DNA of 19,673 nucleotides from Sedimentisphaerales bacterium (GTDB taxonomy: Bacteria > Planctomycetota > Phycisphaerae > Sedimentisphaerales > Anaerobacaceae). The DNA lies in assembly GCA_016933985.1 (NCBI GenBank), contig JAFGTU010000251.1:1-19673 (forward strand), written 5' to 3'. A model generated the notes under the pieces. The model did no database searches and was not told where the DNA came from. It saw nothing but the letters and a program-made list of their open reading frames with translations. A program made the translations under genes and the position numbers. Numbering within the stretch: the first letter of the stretch is position 1; every line of letters begins with the position of its first letter. Below, piece by piece: positions 7,292 through 14,940 of the stretch.

Positions 7292-8974
7292 ATGATTGGT
7301 CGAGCTTTTGTGTCAAATCGGGGGCGAGCTGCGGTCGTTGTGCCAATGCTGCTATGCGCTTTGGCCTGTGCGCGCACGGATGGGGCCATCGTGCTGAGCA
7401 ACGTGACTAAAGAAACGGGGGTAACTTTCATACACACCGACGGCAGTGGCGGGCAACGCTACATCGTCGAAACCGTATGTGCCGGATTAGCGCTGTTTGA
7501 CTACGACAACGACGGCGACGAGGATATATACTTCCTCAACGGCGCCCCTCTGAAGGGGACGAAGGTCAGCAAACCGCCGACGAACGCGCTGTATCGCAAT
7601 GACGGCAACTTCAAGTTCACCGATGTGACAAAGGAGGCCGGGGTCGGTGATACGGGATTTGCGCTCGGCGTTGCCGCCGCCGATTACGACAACGACGGCG
7701 ACCTTGATATATATATCAATAACTACGGGCCCAATGTTCTGTACCGCAATAACGGGGATGGGACTTTTTCCGACGTAACAGCAGAGGCAGGGGTGGCGAA
7801 CGGAGACAAGGTGGGGGCGGCGGCGATGTTTTTGGATATGGATAAGGACGGCGATCTGGACCTGTTCGTCGGGAACTACGTTATCTTTACATACGAAAAC
7901 CACAGTCCGCAAAGCACAAATGGGATCCCAATGTATGCCGGCCCGATGGATTATCCGTCCAGGCCGAATGACCTGTATCGAAATAACGGAGACGGTACAT
8001 TTACGAATGTCAGCATCGAGTCTGGAATTGCGGCACACAAGGGGTCGGGAATGGGCGGAGTCTGCGCAGACTATGACAACGACGGCGACACGGATATCCG
8101 CATTCTGAACGACGTAGATTCAGATTTTCTTTTTGAAAATGACGGAACGGGCAAGTTTGAAGAGGTAGGCCTGTTATCAGGCCTGGCCTACAACATGCAC
8201 GGCAAGCCGATGGGAAGCATGGGGGTGGACTGCGGCGACTACGACAACGACGGCTGGCTCGATTTCTTCCAGACTTCCTACAATAAGGAAACGACGCTGC
8301 TCTATAAGAACTTAAACGGGAAGCTATTTGAGGATGTTACTCTCGCCACCGGCGCAGGGGAGGGAACGTATCCGCACGTTACCTGGGGCACTGGGCTGGT
8401 TGATTTCGACAACGACGGCGATAAAGACATCTTCGTTGCCTGTGGTCACATACAGGACAATATCGAACTTTTCGATAATACCGGCACATACCTCGTGGAG
8501 AACATACTCCTGATGAACACCGGCGACGGGAAATTCGTCAATGTGTCAAAGGAAAGCGGCGACGGCATGAAAGTGAAGCTGAGCAGCCGGGGGGCGGTGT
8601 TTGACGATCTTGACGGCGACGGGGATATTGATGCGGTGATTCTGAACTCACGCCGGGAACCTACAATTCTAAGAAATGATTCGCAGAACAGCAACCATTG
8701 GGTTCGGATTCGTCTTCGCGGGGTGAAAACGAACCGCGATGGCGTGGGGGCGAGAGTAAAAGTTACGGCGGGCGATTTGGCACAGATCGACGAAGTCCAC
8801 AGCGGGCGCAGCTATCAGAGCCATTACGGGATGTGCCTGCATTTTGGATTAGGCAAGAGAGAGAAGATTGACCGGATCAAAGTGCGTTGGATAGGCGGGG
8901 GCGTCGATGTTATTGAGAATGTGGCGGTTGATCAGCGTTTGACTATTACAGAGGGGAAGGGCGTGACGCCGTGA
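7292..8974 (+). CDS. Exported FG-GAP/UnbV (CRTAC1-like) seven-motif propeller protein (module copy 1)
   Basis: This 560-residue protein starts with an export signal (residues 1-32, hydrophobic VVVPMLLCALAC). Cleavage by signal peptidase I or lipidation at Cys26 are both possible; the box is not canonical. Seven DxDxDGxxD calcium motifs start at 70, 131, 182, 260, 316, 371 and 439, matching a seven-bladed FG-GAP propeller like CRTAC1 and integrin alpha heads. Between them lie repeats of the YRNNGDGTFSDVT type. An ASPIC/UnbV domain with NRDGVGARV, SGRSYQSHYG and HFGLG follows at about 481-555. Bacterial members have no settled function. The gene lies 13 nt after the TPR gene and 52 nt before the start of the next. 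Its product is strongly similar along its length to the one at 10483, the clearest local difference being in blade 4 (IRILNDVDSDF versus IFVANDVGPNF). Confidence 0.88.
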   Translation: MIGRAFVSNRGRAAVVVPMLLCALACARTDGAIVLSNVTKETGVTFIHTDGSGGQRYIVETVCAGLALFDYDNDGDEDIYFLNGAPLKGTKVSKPPTNALYRNDGNFKFTDVTKEAGVGDTGFALGVAAADYDNDGDLDIYINNYGPNVLYRNNGDGTFSDVTAEAGVANGDKVGAAAMFLDMDKDGDLDLFVGNYVIFTYENHSPQSTNGIPMYAGPMDYPSRPNDLYRNNGDGTFTNVSIESGIAAHKGSGMGGVCADYDNDGDTDIRILNDVDSDFLFENDGTGKFEEVGLLSGLAYNMHGKPMGSMGVDCGDYDNDGWLDFFQTSYNKETTLLYKNLNGKLFEDVTLATGAGEGTYPHVTWGTGLVDFDNDGDKDIFVACGHIQDNIELFDNTGTYLVENILLMNTGDGKFVNVSKESGDGMKVKLSSRGAVFDDLDGDGDIDAVILNSRREPTILRNDSQNSNHWVRIRLRGVKTNRDGVGARVKVTAGDLAQIDEVHSGRSYQSHYGMCLHFGLGKREKIDRIKVRWIGGGVDVIENVAVDQRLTITEGKGVTP

Positions 8975-9026
8975 CCGATAAGAGAAGACAGGGCTTTTGT
9001 CTGTGCAAAGAGAAACAACAGGCGCA

Positions 9027-10511
9027 ATGCCGTACAGGAAAAACAAAGAGTTGAAACGTCCGGATTCGCACCGCTCCGCTCATAGGGGCATCGGAACCTT
9101 GCCGACGACGAAATGGATGGCTGTGGCGGCCGCGTTCGTACTCGGATGCGTTGGCATTGTTCTGCATCTGAAACACAGAGACAATAGCGCAGATGACACG
9201 ATTGCGGACGGCTCAGTTGGCGTCGCTTCAAAGTCGCAGTTATCTGATTCTGCAACAAGGATGACGGAGTCCGAATCTGTGGCGGACCCGGTTGCCACCG
9301 ATGTAAATGAACAGACCGAATCTTTCAAACAACTCAAGCTCGAATTGGCAGTGAAGCTGCGTGATCGATTCCCCGACAGCAGTGAGGCACTGGTACTTCT
9401 GGGAAACGTTTACCGTGACAATGGCGACAGCAGCGAGGCGATTCGATATTGGCAGGAGGCATTGCGGATTGCTTCTCCTCGTCCGGATGTATATGAGGGT
9501 ATGGGAATGATCGCCTTTGAGAAGGGCGAGTACGGCAAGGCGGCTGATTTCTGGCGAGAATCGTTGAATTTGAATCCGCATGCAGCAGGGCTGCGGACTA
9601 ATATTGCTCAGGCGCTGATGCCATTGGGTCGATACGATGAAGCCCTGGAGGTACTGAAGGAGCAAATTGAGTTATATCCTACCTCACATACGGCGCATTT
9701 TCTGGCCGGTCAGATATTCCTTCAGAAAAAAGACTATGAGCATGCTCGTGAGGAGTATTTGAAGGTTCTGGAGCTGGACTCGGAGCACACGAGCTCTTAC
9801 TACGGGCTTCTGACGGTCAGTATTCGGCTGGGCGAGAAAGACAAAGTGCAAGAATATAGAGAGAAGTTCAATCGGCTCAAAGCGCTGGATCTGCAGAAAG
9901 TGATAGACAATAATAAACTGGTCAACGATTTGGCGGCCGTGCGGCAGAACTACGCGGAGACGGCTTTCAACGCGGCCCAGATTTATGAACAAAATGAACA
10001 AGCAGGGGAAGCGATGGTTTTACTTGATAAGGCGGCCCAAGCATCACAGGACAATCCTGAGCTTCTGGTGCGCATCGCGCAGTGGCATTATGCGCGTGGC
10101 CGCGTTTCTGAGTCGCTTGCCCTTCACGAGCAGATTGCTCGAGCGTATCCGGGAAATGGCTCTAATTTACTCCTGCTGGGTATTCTGTACGCGCAAACCG
10201 GACGTTTCGAAGATGCGAAGAAAGCACTAATTGGGAGTATCGAGCACTCGCCGGAATCAGCAGACGGCTACAGGGAGCTTGCGCGGTTGTACCTGCATAC
10301 TCGCACAGGCATTGCTCAGGCTAAGGTTCTTGTGGAAAAGGCGGTTTCTCTGTCGCCGGTAGCGCCCAACTATTTCGTATTGAGCCGGGCTTATGACAGT
10401 AACGGTGATCGTCAGGGGGCGATTTCAGCACTGTTAAAGGCGATAGAGCTTGATCCGACGAATCAGGAATATCGACGCATATATGACGCCATCACCAGCA
10501 AAACGCAATAG
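9027..10511 (+). CDS. Membrane-anchored TPR protein (module copy 2)
   Basis: This 494-residue protein from ATG 9027 is the paralogue of the 5845 product. A basic cytoplasmic N-terminus of about 29 residues precedes one membrane segment (30-47, WMAVAAAFVLGCVGIVLH), so the body should face the periplasm. TPR units run from about residue 120 to the end, with a charged linker near the middle at the same place as in the paralogue. The start is uncertain: TTG 8997 also has a purine-rich site (GACAGGG) and would add ten residues. I prefer ATG because the TTG adds nothing recognisable. The 3' end overlaps the next gene, which implies coupled translation. The membrane segment differs in sequence from copy 1 while the TPR body is colinear, so the anchors have diverged faster than the scaffold. 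Confidence 0.83.
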   Translation: MPYRKNKELKRPDSHRSAHRGIGTLPTTKWMAVAAAFVLGCVGIVLHLKHRDNSADDTIADGSVGVASKSQLSDSATRMTESESVADPVATDVNEQTESFKQLKLELAVKLRDRFPDSSEALVLLGNVYRDNGDSSEAIRYWQEALRIASPRPDVYEGMGMIAFEKGEYGKAADFWRESLNLNPHAAGLRTNIAQALMPLGRYDEALEVLKEQIELYPTSHTAHFLAGQIFLQKKDYEHAREEYLKVLELDSEHTSSYYGLLTVSIRLGEKDKVQEYREKFNRLKALDLQKVIDNNKLVNDLAAVRQNYAETAFNAAQIYEQNEQAGEAMVLLDKAAQASQDNPELLVRIAQWHYARGRVSESLALHEQIARAYPGNGSNLLLLGILYAQTGRFEDAKKALIGSIEHSPESADGYRELARLYLHTRTGIAQAKVLVEKAVSLSPVAPNYFVLSRAYDSNGDRQGAISALLKAIELDPTNQEYRRIYDAITSKTQ

Positions 10512-12204
10512 CACACAAGGGGCAGTAGTCCGGTTGTTGCCGGGGATTTTGCATATTGTTCTCTTCGCGGTGTATCTGGGGCCGATGAGCACGATCTGCC
10601 GGGCTCAAAGAATAATATTGACGGATGTGACGAATCAGACCGGCATTACATTTGTTCATACCGACGGCTCCTTCGGGAAGAGATATATGATGGAGAATGT
10701 AACTGCTGGGATAGCGCTGCTTGATTACGACAACGACGGCGACGTGGATATTTATTTTGTTAACGGCGGGATTTTAGAGGGCAACCCTTCCAAAGAAAGA
10801 CCGGCGAACGCCCTGTATCGAAACGAGGGGGGCTGGAAGTTCACGGATGTTACCGCGGAGGCGGGGGTCGGAGACACCGGTCACGGGCTTGGAGTTGCCG
10901 CCGGGGATTATGACAACGACGGCGATTTGGACATATATTTGAATAATCACGGCCCGAATGTTCTGTATCGCAATAACGGAGACGGGACATTCACCGACGT
11001 GACGGAGCAGGCCGGGGTGTCGAATGGAAATCGGATGGGGGCTGGGACGTGTTTTCTCGATGCCGACAAGGACGGGGACCTGGATTTGTATGTGTCGAAT
11101 TACGTAGTCTTTGATTACAAAGCTCATGTTATCAGGACCAGGAAAGGACATCCGTATTACACCGGGCCTCCGAACTACCCGACTACGGTCGATACGATGT
11201 TTCGCAATAACGGCGACGGGACATTCAAGGATGTAACTATGGAGTCCGGGATAGGCAGCGCATCAGGATCAGGGATGGGAATGGTGTGTGCGGACTACGA
11301 TAACGACGGCGACACGGACATTTTCGTGGCCAACGACGTGGGGCCGAATTTTCTGTGGCAAAACGATGGGACGGGGAAGTTCGAGGAGATCGGGTTGATC
11401 AGCGGATTTGCTTACGACCTGCATGGAGAAGAATACGGGAGCATGGGGCCTGACTGCGGGGACTACGACAACGACGGCCTGCTGGATATTTATTTGACGT
11501 CGTATGCGAAACAATTGGCCACTCTATATCGAAATCTGGGCGATGGGTCTTTCGAGGACGTTACGCAAACGACCGGAGCAGGCGCGGGCACTTTTCGGGA
11601 TGTGACGTGGGGCAACGGGTTCGTGGATTTTGATAACGATGGTGATCGGGACATTTTTATTGCGGCGGGGCATCTACAGGATAATGTTGAGCTTTGGGAC
11701 GATACGGGCCGGTATATGGCGCCAAATATACTCTTGATGAATACAGGGGACGGCAAGTTCGTGAATATCAGCGAGGATGCCGGTTCGGGGATGAAAGTCG
11801 TACTAAGCAGCCGAGGGGCTGGGTTTGACGACCTTGACAACGACGGCGACGTGGATGTGGCGATTTTGAATTCGCGAAGGGAGCCGACCATCTTGAGAAA
11901 TGATTCGCCTTCGCAGGGGCACTGGCTCGGCGTTAGCCTGCGGGGAATTAAGACGAATCGTGACGGCGTTGGGGCGCACGTCAAGGTCTGCGCGGGCGAT
12001 TTGAGTCTTATCGACGAGGTGCACAGCGGCCGCTCGTACCAGAGCCATTTCGGGATGCGGCTTCACTTCGGATTAGGCCAGAGAAAGAAAATTGATCGCA
12101 TCGAACTTAGCTGGATAGGCGGGGGCGTTGATGTTATCGAGAACGTTGAGGCGGATCAGTACATTACCATAACTGAAGGCAGCTCGACTATTCAGAGGCA
12201 TTGA
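10483..12204 (+). CDS. Exported FG-GAP/UnbV (CRTAC1-like) seven-motif propeller protein (module copy 2)
   Basis: This 573-residue protein from ATG 10483 overlaps the upstream TPR gene by 29 nt. The frame is open to a TTG at 10450, but the ATG gives a better signal peptide: basic start, hydrophobic 18-38, cleavage likely after CRA (41). Seven DxDxDGxxD motifs start at 81, 142, 193, 271, 327, 382 and 450, spaced almost exactly as in the 7292 product. An UnbV domain (about 491-566) has the same NRDGVGA, SGRSYQSHFG and HFGLG motifs. The mature parts of the two copies are closely similar while the signal regions are not, which points to a module duplication. The 3' end overlaps the convergent gene at 12188 by 17 nt, with no terminator between. 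Function as for copy 1; two copies may mean distinct partners. Confidence 0.87.
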   Translation: MTPSPAKRNSTQGAVVRLLPGILHIVLFAVYLGPMSTICRAQRIILTDVTNQTGITFVHTDGSFGKRYMMENVTAGIALLDYDNDGDVDIYFVNGGILEGNPSKERPANALYRNEGGWKFTDVTAEAGVGDTGHGLGVAAGDYDNDGDLDIYLNNHGPNVLYRNNGDGTFTDVTEQAGVSNGNRMGAGTCFLDADKDGDLDLYVSNYVVFDYKAHVIRTRKGHPYYTGPPNYPTTVDTMFRNNGDGTFKDVTMESGIGSASGSGMGMVCADYDNDGDTDIFVANDVGPNFLWQNDGTGKFEEIGLISGFAYDLHGEEYGSMGPDCGDYDNDGLLDIYLTSYAKQLATLYRNLGDGSFEDVTQTTGAGAGTFRDVTWGNGFVDFDNDGDRDIFIAAGHLQDNVELWDDTGRYMAPNILLMNTGDGKFVNISEDAGSGMKVVLSSRGAGFDDLDNDGDVDVAILNSRREPTILRNDSPSQGHWLGVSLRGIKTNRDGVGAHVKVCAGDLSLIDEVHSGRSYQSHFGMRLHFGLGQRKKIDRIELSWIGGGVDVIENVEADQYITITEGSSTIQRH

Positions 12205-13426
12205 ACGACTGTGCGGCGTTGTCTGTTGCCCCAAGCGGCCTTAGCCGCCCGGCATCTATCGTGCCGAGAGGAACGGCCCTTGAGTTACTTCCTCTCGAAT
12301 CCCAGAGTATGTCTCCTGCAACTCCTCGCCACTCGGTTAGCTGCTTGACGGCATCGCGTATGGCGGTGCGATCCAGGCTGGCTTTGCGTATGGCGGCGAC
12401 CATAAGGTTGACGGCGTCATAAGCGTGTGCGGCAAGATAATCGGGGCGATTGCCGAATCGGGCGGCGAATGTTCGTTCAAAATCCTCCGAGCCCTCGCCG
12501 GGCAGATAGAGCAGGGGGAAAATTGTTCCCTCTGCGTTCTTGCCGGCTTCTTGTGCGAAGCGGCTTTGGCCCATACCCGGTCCGCCGAAGATTGGACCCT
12601 GCAGACCTCTTTTTCGCATGATGGATGTCAGGCGGGCGCTTTGTAGTGAGTCGGCGATCAAGACCACGGCTTCGGGCTGAACGTTTACTACTTTCTCTGC
12701 GAGATCGGCAAGGTTGCTTTCGTCGGGCTTAAACTGGAAATGGAAAGCCGGCGCGATCTGTCTGCGACGCAACGACTTGGAGAGTTCGACGGCGAAAAGC
12801 TGGGAATCGTGGTCAACGGCGGATACAAGCACAAAGGGCTTACGCCCGACGCACCCGGCGATTGACGCGGCAAGAGGGGGCGCCTGGAGGCTGTCCGGAG
12901 GCAGGCAGGAGAACATCCACGGCACATTGGCAAGGTTTGCCGTTCTGTCTGCACTTGCGGGGCTGAGCAAGGTCAGGCGAGCCTTTGCGACGACCTGCTC
13001 AGCCAAGTGTGTGGATGGTCCGTCGATTCCACCGATGATAGCCCGGACTTTGTCGAGATAAACCATGCGGACTATCTGCTTGACGCCCGATCCCCAGGGG
13101 TCGTTTGACCAGCCTGGAACAAGCCTGAACGGCAGGCCCTTGTATCCGCCCGCCAGGTTGGCCTGCTCAATTGCCAAGGTTGCGGCGCGCCACATATCGA
13201 TGCCCTGGGGCGCGCACGGATCTGTTGGCCCGAAATACCCAATCGGCACTTCGTTAATATCACCGGGCTCGTCAAGACAAAGGATCCTGTCGGGAGCAGG
13301 CTGTGGCTTTTCGCTGCGGAGCATTTGCTCGCAGGCACTTTGACAATGGCCGGTGGTCTCGGCGTACGTCGGTACGGTGAGGCCCAAAAACACGCAGTGG
13401 ACAGCAAGAATTCTGAGCATGTCCAT
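12188..13426 (-). CDS. Periplasmic substrate-binding protein, branched-chain amino acid/amide (Peripla_BP_6) type
   Basis: This 412-residue protein has a signal peptide (MDMLRILAVHCVFLGLTVP, cleavage likely after TYA at 22). After a short cysteine-containing segment (28-50) the type I binding-protein fold runs from about 60 to 395. Marks of the family are PIGYFGP, ATLAIEQANLAGGY, IIGGIDGPSTHLAEQV and AAHAYDAVNLMVAAI. Such proteins bind amino acids, amides or similar small molecules for ABC importers or receptors. No permease or ATPase is present, so transport is unproven. It is a paralogue of the preceding gene product on this strand, whose stop lies 19 nt upstream. The ligand cannot be predicted. 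The start ATG 13426 has AGAGA 4 nt upstream; ATG 13420 is possible. The 3' end overlaps the convergent propeller gene by 17 nt. Confidence 0.83.
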   Translation of the reverse strand: MDMLRILAVHCVFLGLTVPTYAETTGHCQSACEQMLRSEKPQPAPDRILCLDEPGDINEVPIGYFGPTDPCAPQGIDMWRAATLAIEQANLAGGYKGLPFRLVPGWSNDPWGSGVKQIVRMVYLDKVRAIIGGIDGPSTHLAEQVVAKARLTLLSPASADRTANLANVPWMFSCLPPDSLQAPPLAASIAGCVGRKPFVLVSAVDHDSQLFAVELSKSLRRRQIAPAFHFQFKPDESNLADLAEKVVNVQPEAVVLIADSLQSARLTSIMRKRGLQGPIFGGPGMGQSRFAQEAGKNAEGTIFPLLYLPGEGSEDFERTFAARFGNRPDYLAAHAYDAVNLMVAAIRKASLDRTAIRDAVKQLTEWRGVAGDILWDSRGSNSRAVPLGTIDAGRLRPLGATDNAAQSFNASE

Positions 13427-13445
13427 TCATTCTCTTTCTGTGCGG

Positions 13446-14915
13446 TCAAGGCAACTGAGCGGCCAAAGTCGGCCTGCTTACCCTGTCGCGCGGCGGGATG
13501 TAGCCTTGCGGCACCTTGAGGTCTTCTCTGGAATAGAATTTCCACTTGCCCTTCTGCCTTTTGGCGAGGTAGACATCGCCGACATCATCGAGAGCGGCGC
13601 TGAGCACTATGTCACCGGTGGCGCCGTCCCAGGGCTTGCTTCGGTAGGCGAGGACGTCGCGTATTTTTGCTCTGTTGAGGCCCGCTGCTTGTATCGCCCA
13701 GATCAGCATATTCATCCCGTCGTAGGCGTGCGCCGCATAAGTCTCAGGCTGCTCTCCGAAGCGCTGCTCGAAATCCTGACGGAATTGTTTCAAAGGAGCG
13801 GTCTGTCCGGTCGGATCCCAGGGATACGTGCAGATAACGCCTTCGGCGTTATCGCCGGCAATCTCAATAAACTCATCGGAGAGGCAGCGATCACAGGCGA
13901 AGTAGGACTGGTCCATGCCCATTCGCCGCATTTGATTGAGGATCAGCGCCCCTTCCTGTGCATCTCCCCAGTGAACGATGGCTTCGAGGTTTTCCGCTTT
14001 GAGACGTTCAAGCTGCAAAGAGAAGTCGTTTGTACCCAAGGGATAAGCCATTTCGAGGATGATGGGATTTCCGAGCCGGCGGCTTCCGTCGTTTATCTCT
14101 CGTACCCCGAATCGCCCGTATCGGTTGCTGGCGCGTATAATCCCGACGCGTTTGAGCCCGAGCTTTCTGTACATGTAGTCCACCAGAAGATAGCTCTGCT
14201 GACGGTCGTCGCTGATGCAGCGAAATACCCAGGGGATATTCGTTTCGATGAACGTTGGGTCGGTGTCACCGGAGTTCATCATAGCGACTTCGGCCTTTAG
14301 CGCCACACGGATTGCAATATGACTGTTGGCGCCGTCGATAGTGCCGAGAATAGCCCAGACGTTGTCCTTGTATGCCATTTTGATAATCTCATTGCCGGAT
14401 GCGCCCCAAAGCCCGTTATCGTTGCTGATGGCGAGCTCAAAGGGAATACTCCTCTTGAGATACCCTCCGGCGGCGTTGGCCTGCTCGATAGCGAGGCGAG
14501 CACCTTGAAGCATCTTGATGCCGAGCACTTCTTCATGGCTCTTGCCGCCGGTTGCCACCGAGACGGTGGACATAATTGGTCCGATGAAGCCGATTTTGAC
14601 CGTATTGACATCTTCCGGCTCCGGTATTGCCCGCCCGGGGCCGGTATATTCCATCTGCAGGAGAAAATGCTCCTTATACGGCTTGACATGCCCGAAAGGC
14701 TCGACATCTTCTGCTGTTTTGGCGTAGTTATAGTCCTTCCGCAGACCGAGGTCCGGGACCTCGTAGGCGCCGGCCGAATTGATCTTCTCCAGAACCTGAC
14801 GCGTCTCCGCGTCAATCTCTGTAGTCTGTTCGGAAAGGCTTGCTTGTTTCCTGCTGGCGCAGGAAGAGACTAATATACCGAAAACGATTAGTGAAAAGAA
14901 CATGCACCGCTTCAT
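13446..14915 (-). CDS. Substrate-binding lipoprotein, Peripla_BP_6 type, with N-terminal extension
   Basis: This 489-residue protein from ATG 14915 has a lipoprotein signal, MKRCMFFSLIVFGILVSSC, with lipidation expected at Cys19. About 85 residues of extension (20-104) come before the binding-protein fold, which starts with VKIGFIGP near 107. Typical motifs follow: ARLAIEQANAAGGY, ILGTIDGANSHIAIRVALKA, VGIIRASNRYGRFG and AAHAYDGMNMLIWAI. The frame is open upstream to 15020, but that region overlaps the neighbouring gene and lacks an export signal. It is a paralogue of the next gene and lies 25 nt after the Reg_prop gene, so the three are probably one transcript. Without transporter subunits nearby it may serve as a ligand receptor. 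Ligand unknown; the extension could be a partner-binding segment (inference). Confidence 0.85.
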   Translation of the reverse strand: MKRCMFFSLIVFGILVSSCASRKQASLSEQTTEIDAETRQVLEKINSAGAYEVPDLGLRKDYNYAKTAEDVEPFGHVKPYKEHFLLQMEYTGPGRAIPEPEDVNTVKIGFIGPIMSTVSVATGGKSHEEVLGIKMLQGARLAIEQANAAGGYLKRSIPFELAISNDNGLWGASGNEIIKMAYKDNVWAILGTIDGANSHIAIRVALKAEVAMMNSGDTDPTFIETNIPWVFRCISDDRQQSYLLVDYMYRKLGLKRVGIIRASNRYGRFGVREINDGSRRLGNPIILEMAYPLGTNDFSLQLERLKAENLEAIVHWGDAQEGALILNQMRRMGMDQSYFACDRCLSDEFIEIAGDNAEGVICTYPWDPTGQTAPLKQFRQDFEQRFGEQPETYAAHAYDGMNMLIWAIQAAGLNRAKIRDVLAYRSKPWDGATGDIVLSAALDDVGDVYLAKRQKGKWKFYSREDLKVPQGYIPPRDRVSRPTLAAQLP

Positions 14916-14920
14916 AATCA

Positions 14921-14925
14921 ACCTC
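14921..14925 (-). promoter_or_regulatory. Ribosome binding site deciding the start at 14915
   Basis: On the minus strand GAGGT lies 5 nt before ATG 14915. This supports the lipoprotein start over the longer frame that begins at 15020. Confidence 0.6.
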
Positions 14926-14940
14926 ACTCTTTCATAACCC

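Noticed and set aside
7487..8038. A 183-residue minus-strand frame opposite the first propeller gene, with a similar one opposite the second at 10774-11151
   Set aside because: Both are shadows of repeated Asp/Gly codons of the calcium motifs, which read as Val/Ile-rich on the other strand. Their similarity only mirrors the similarity of the real genes.
13353..14300. A 315-residue plus-strand frame opposite the binding lipoprotein gene
   Set aside because: It lies antisense to a well-supported gene, has no recognisable domain, and lacks its own ribosome binding site. The same holds for 18031-18855 opposite the cytochrome and 1026-1829 opposite DUF362.
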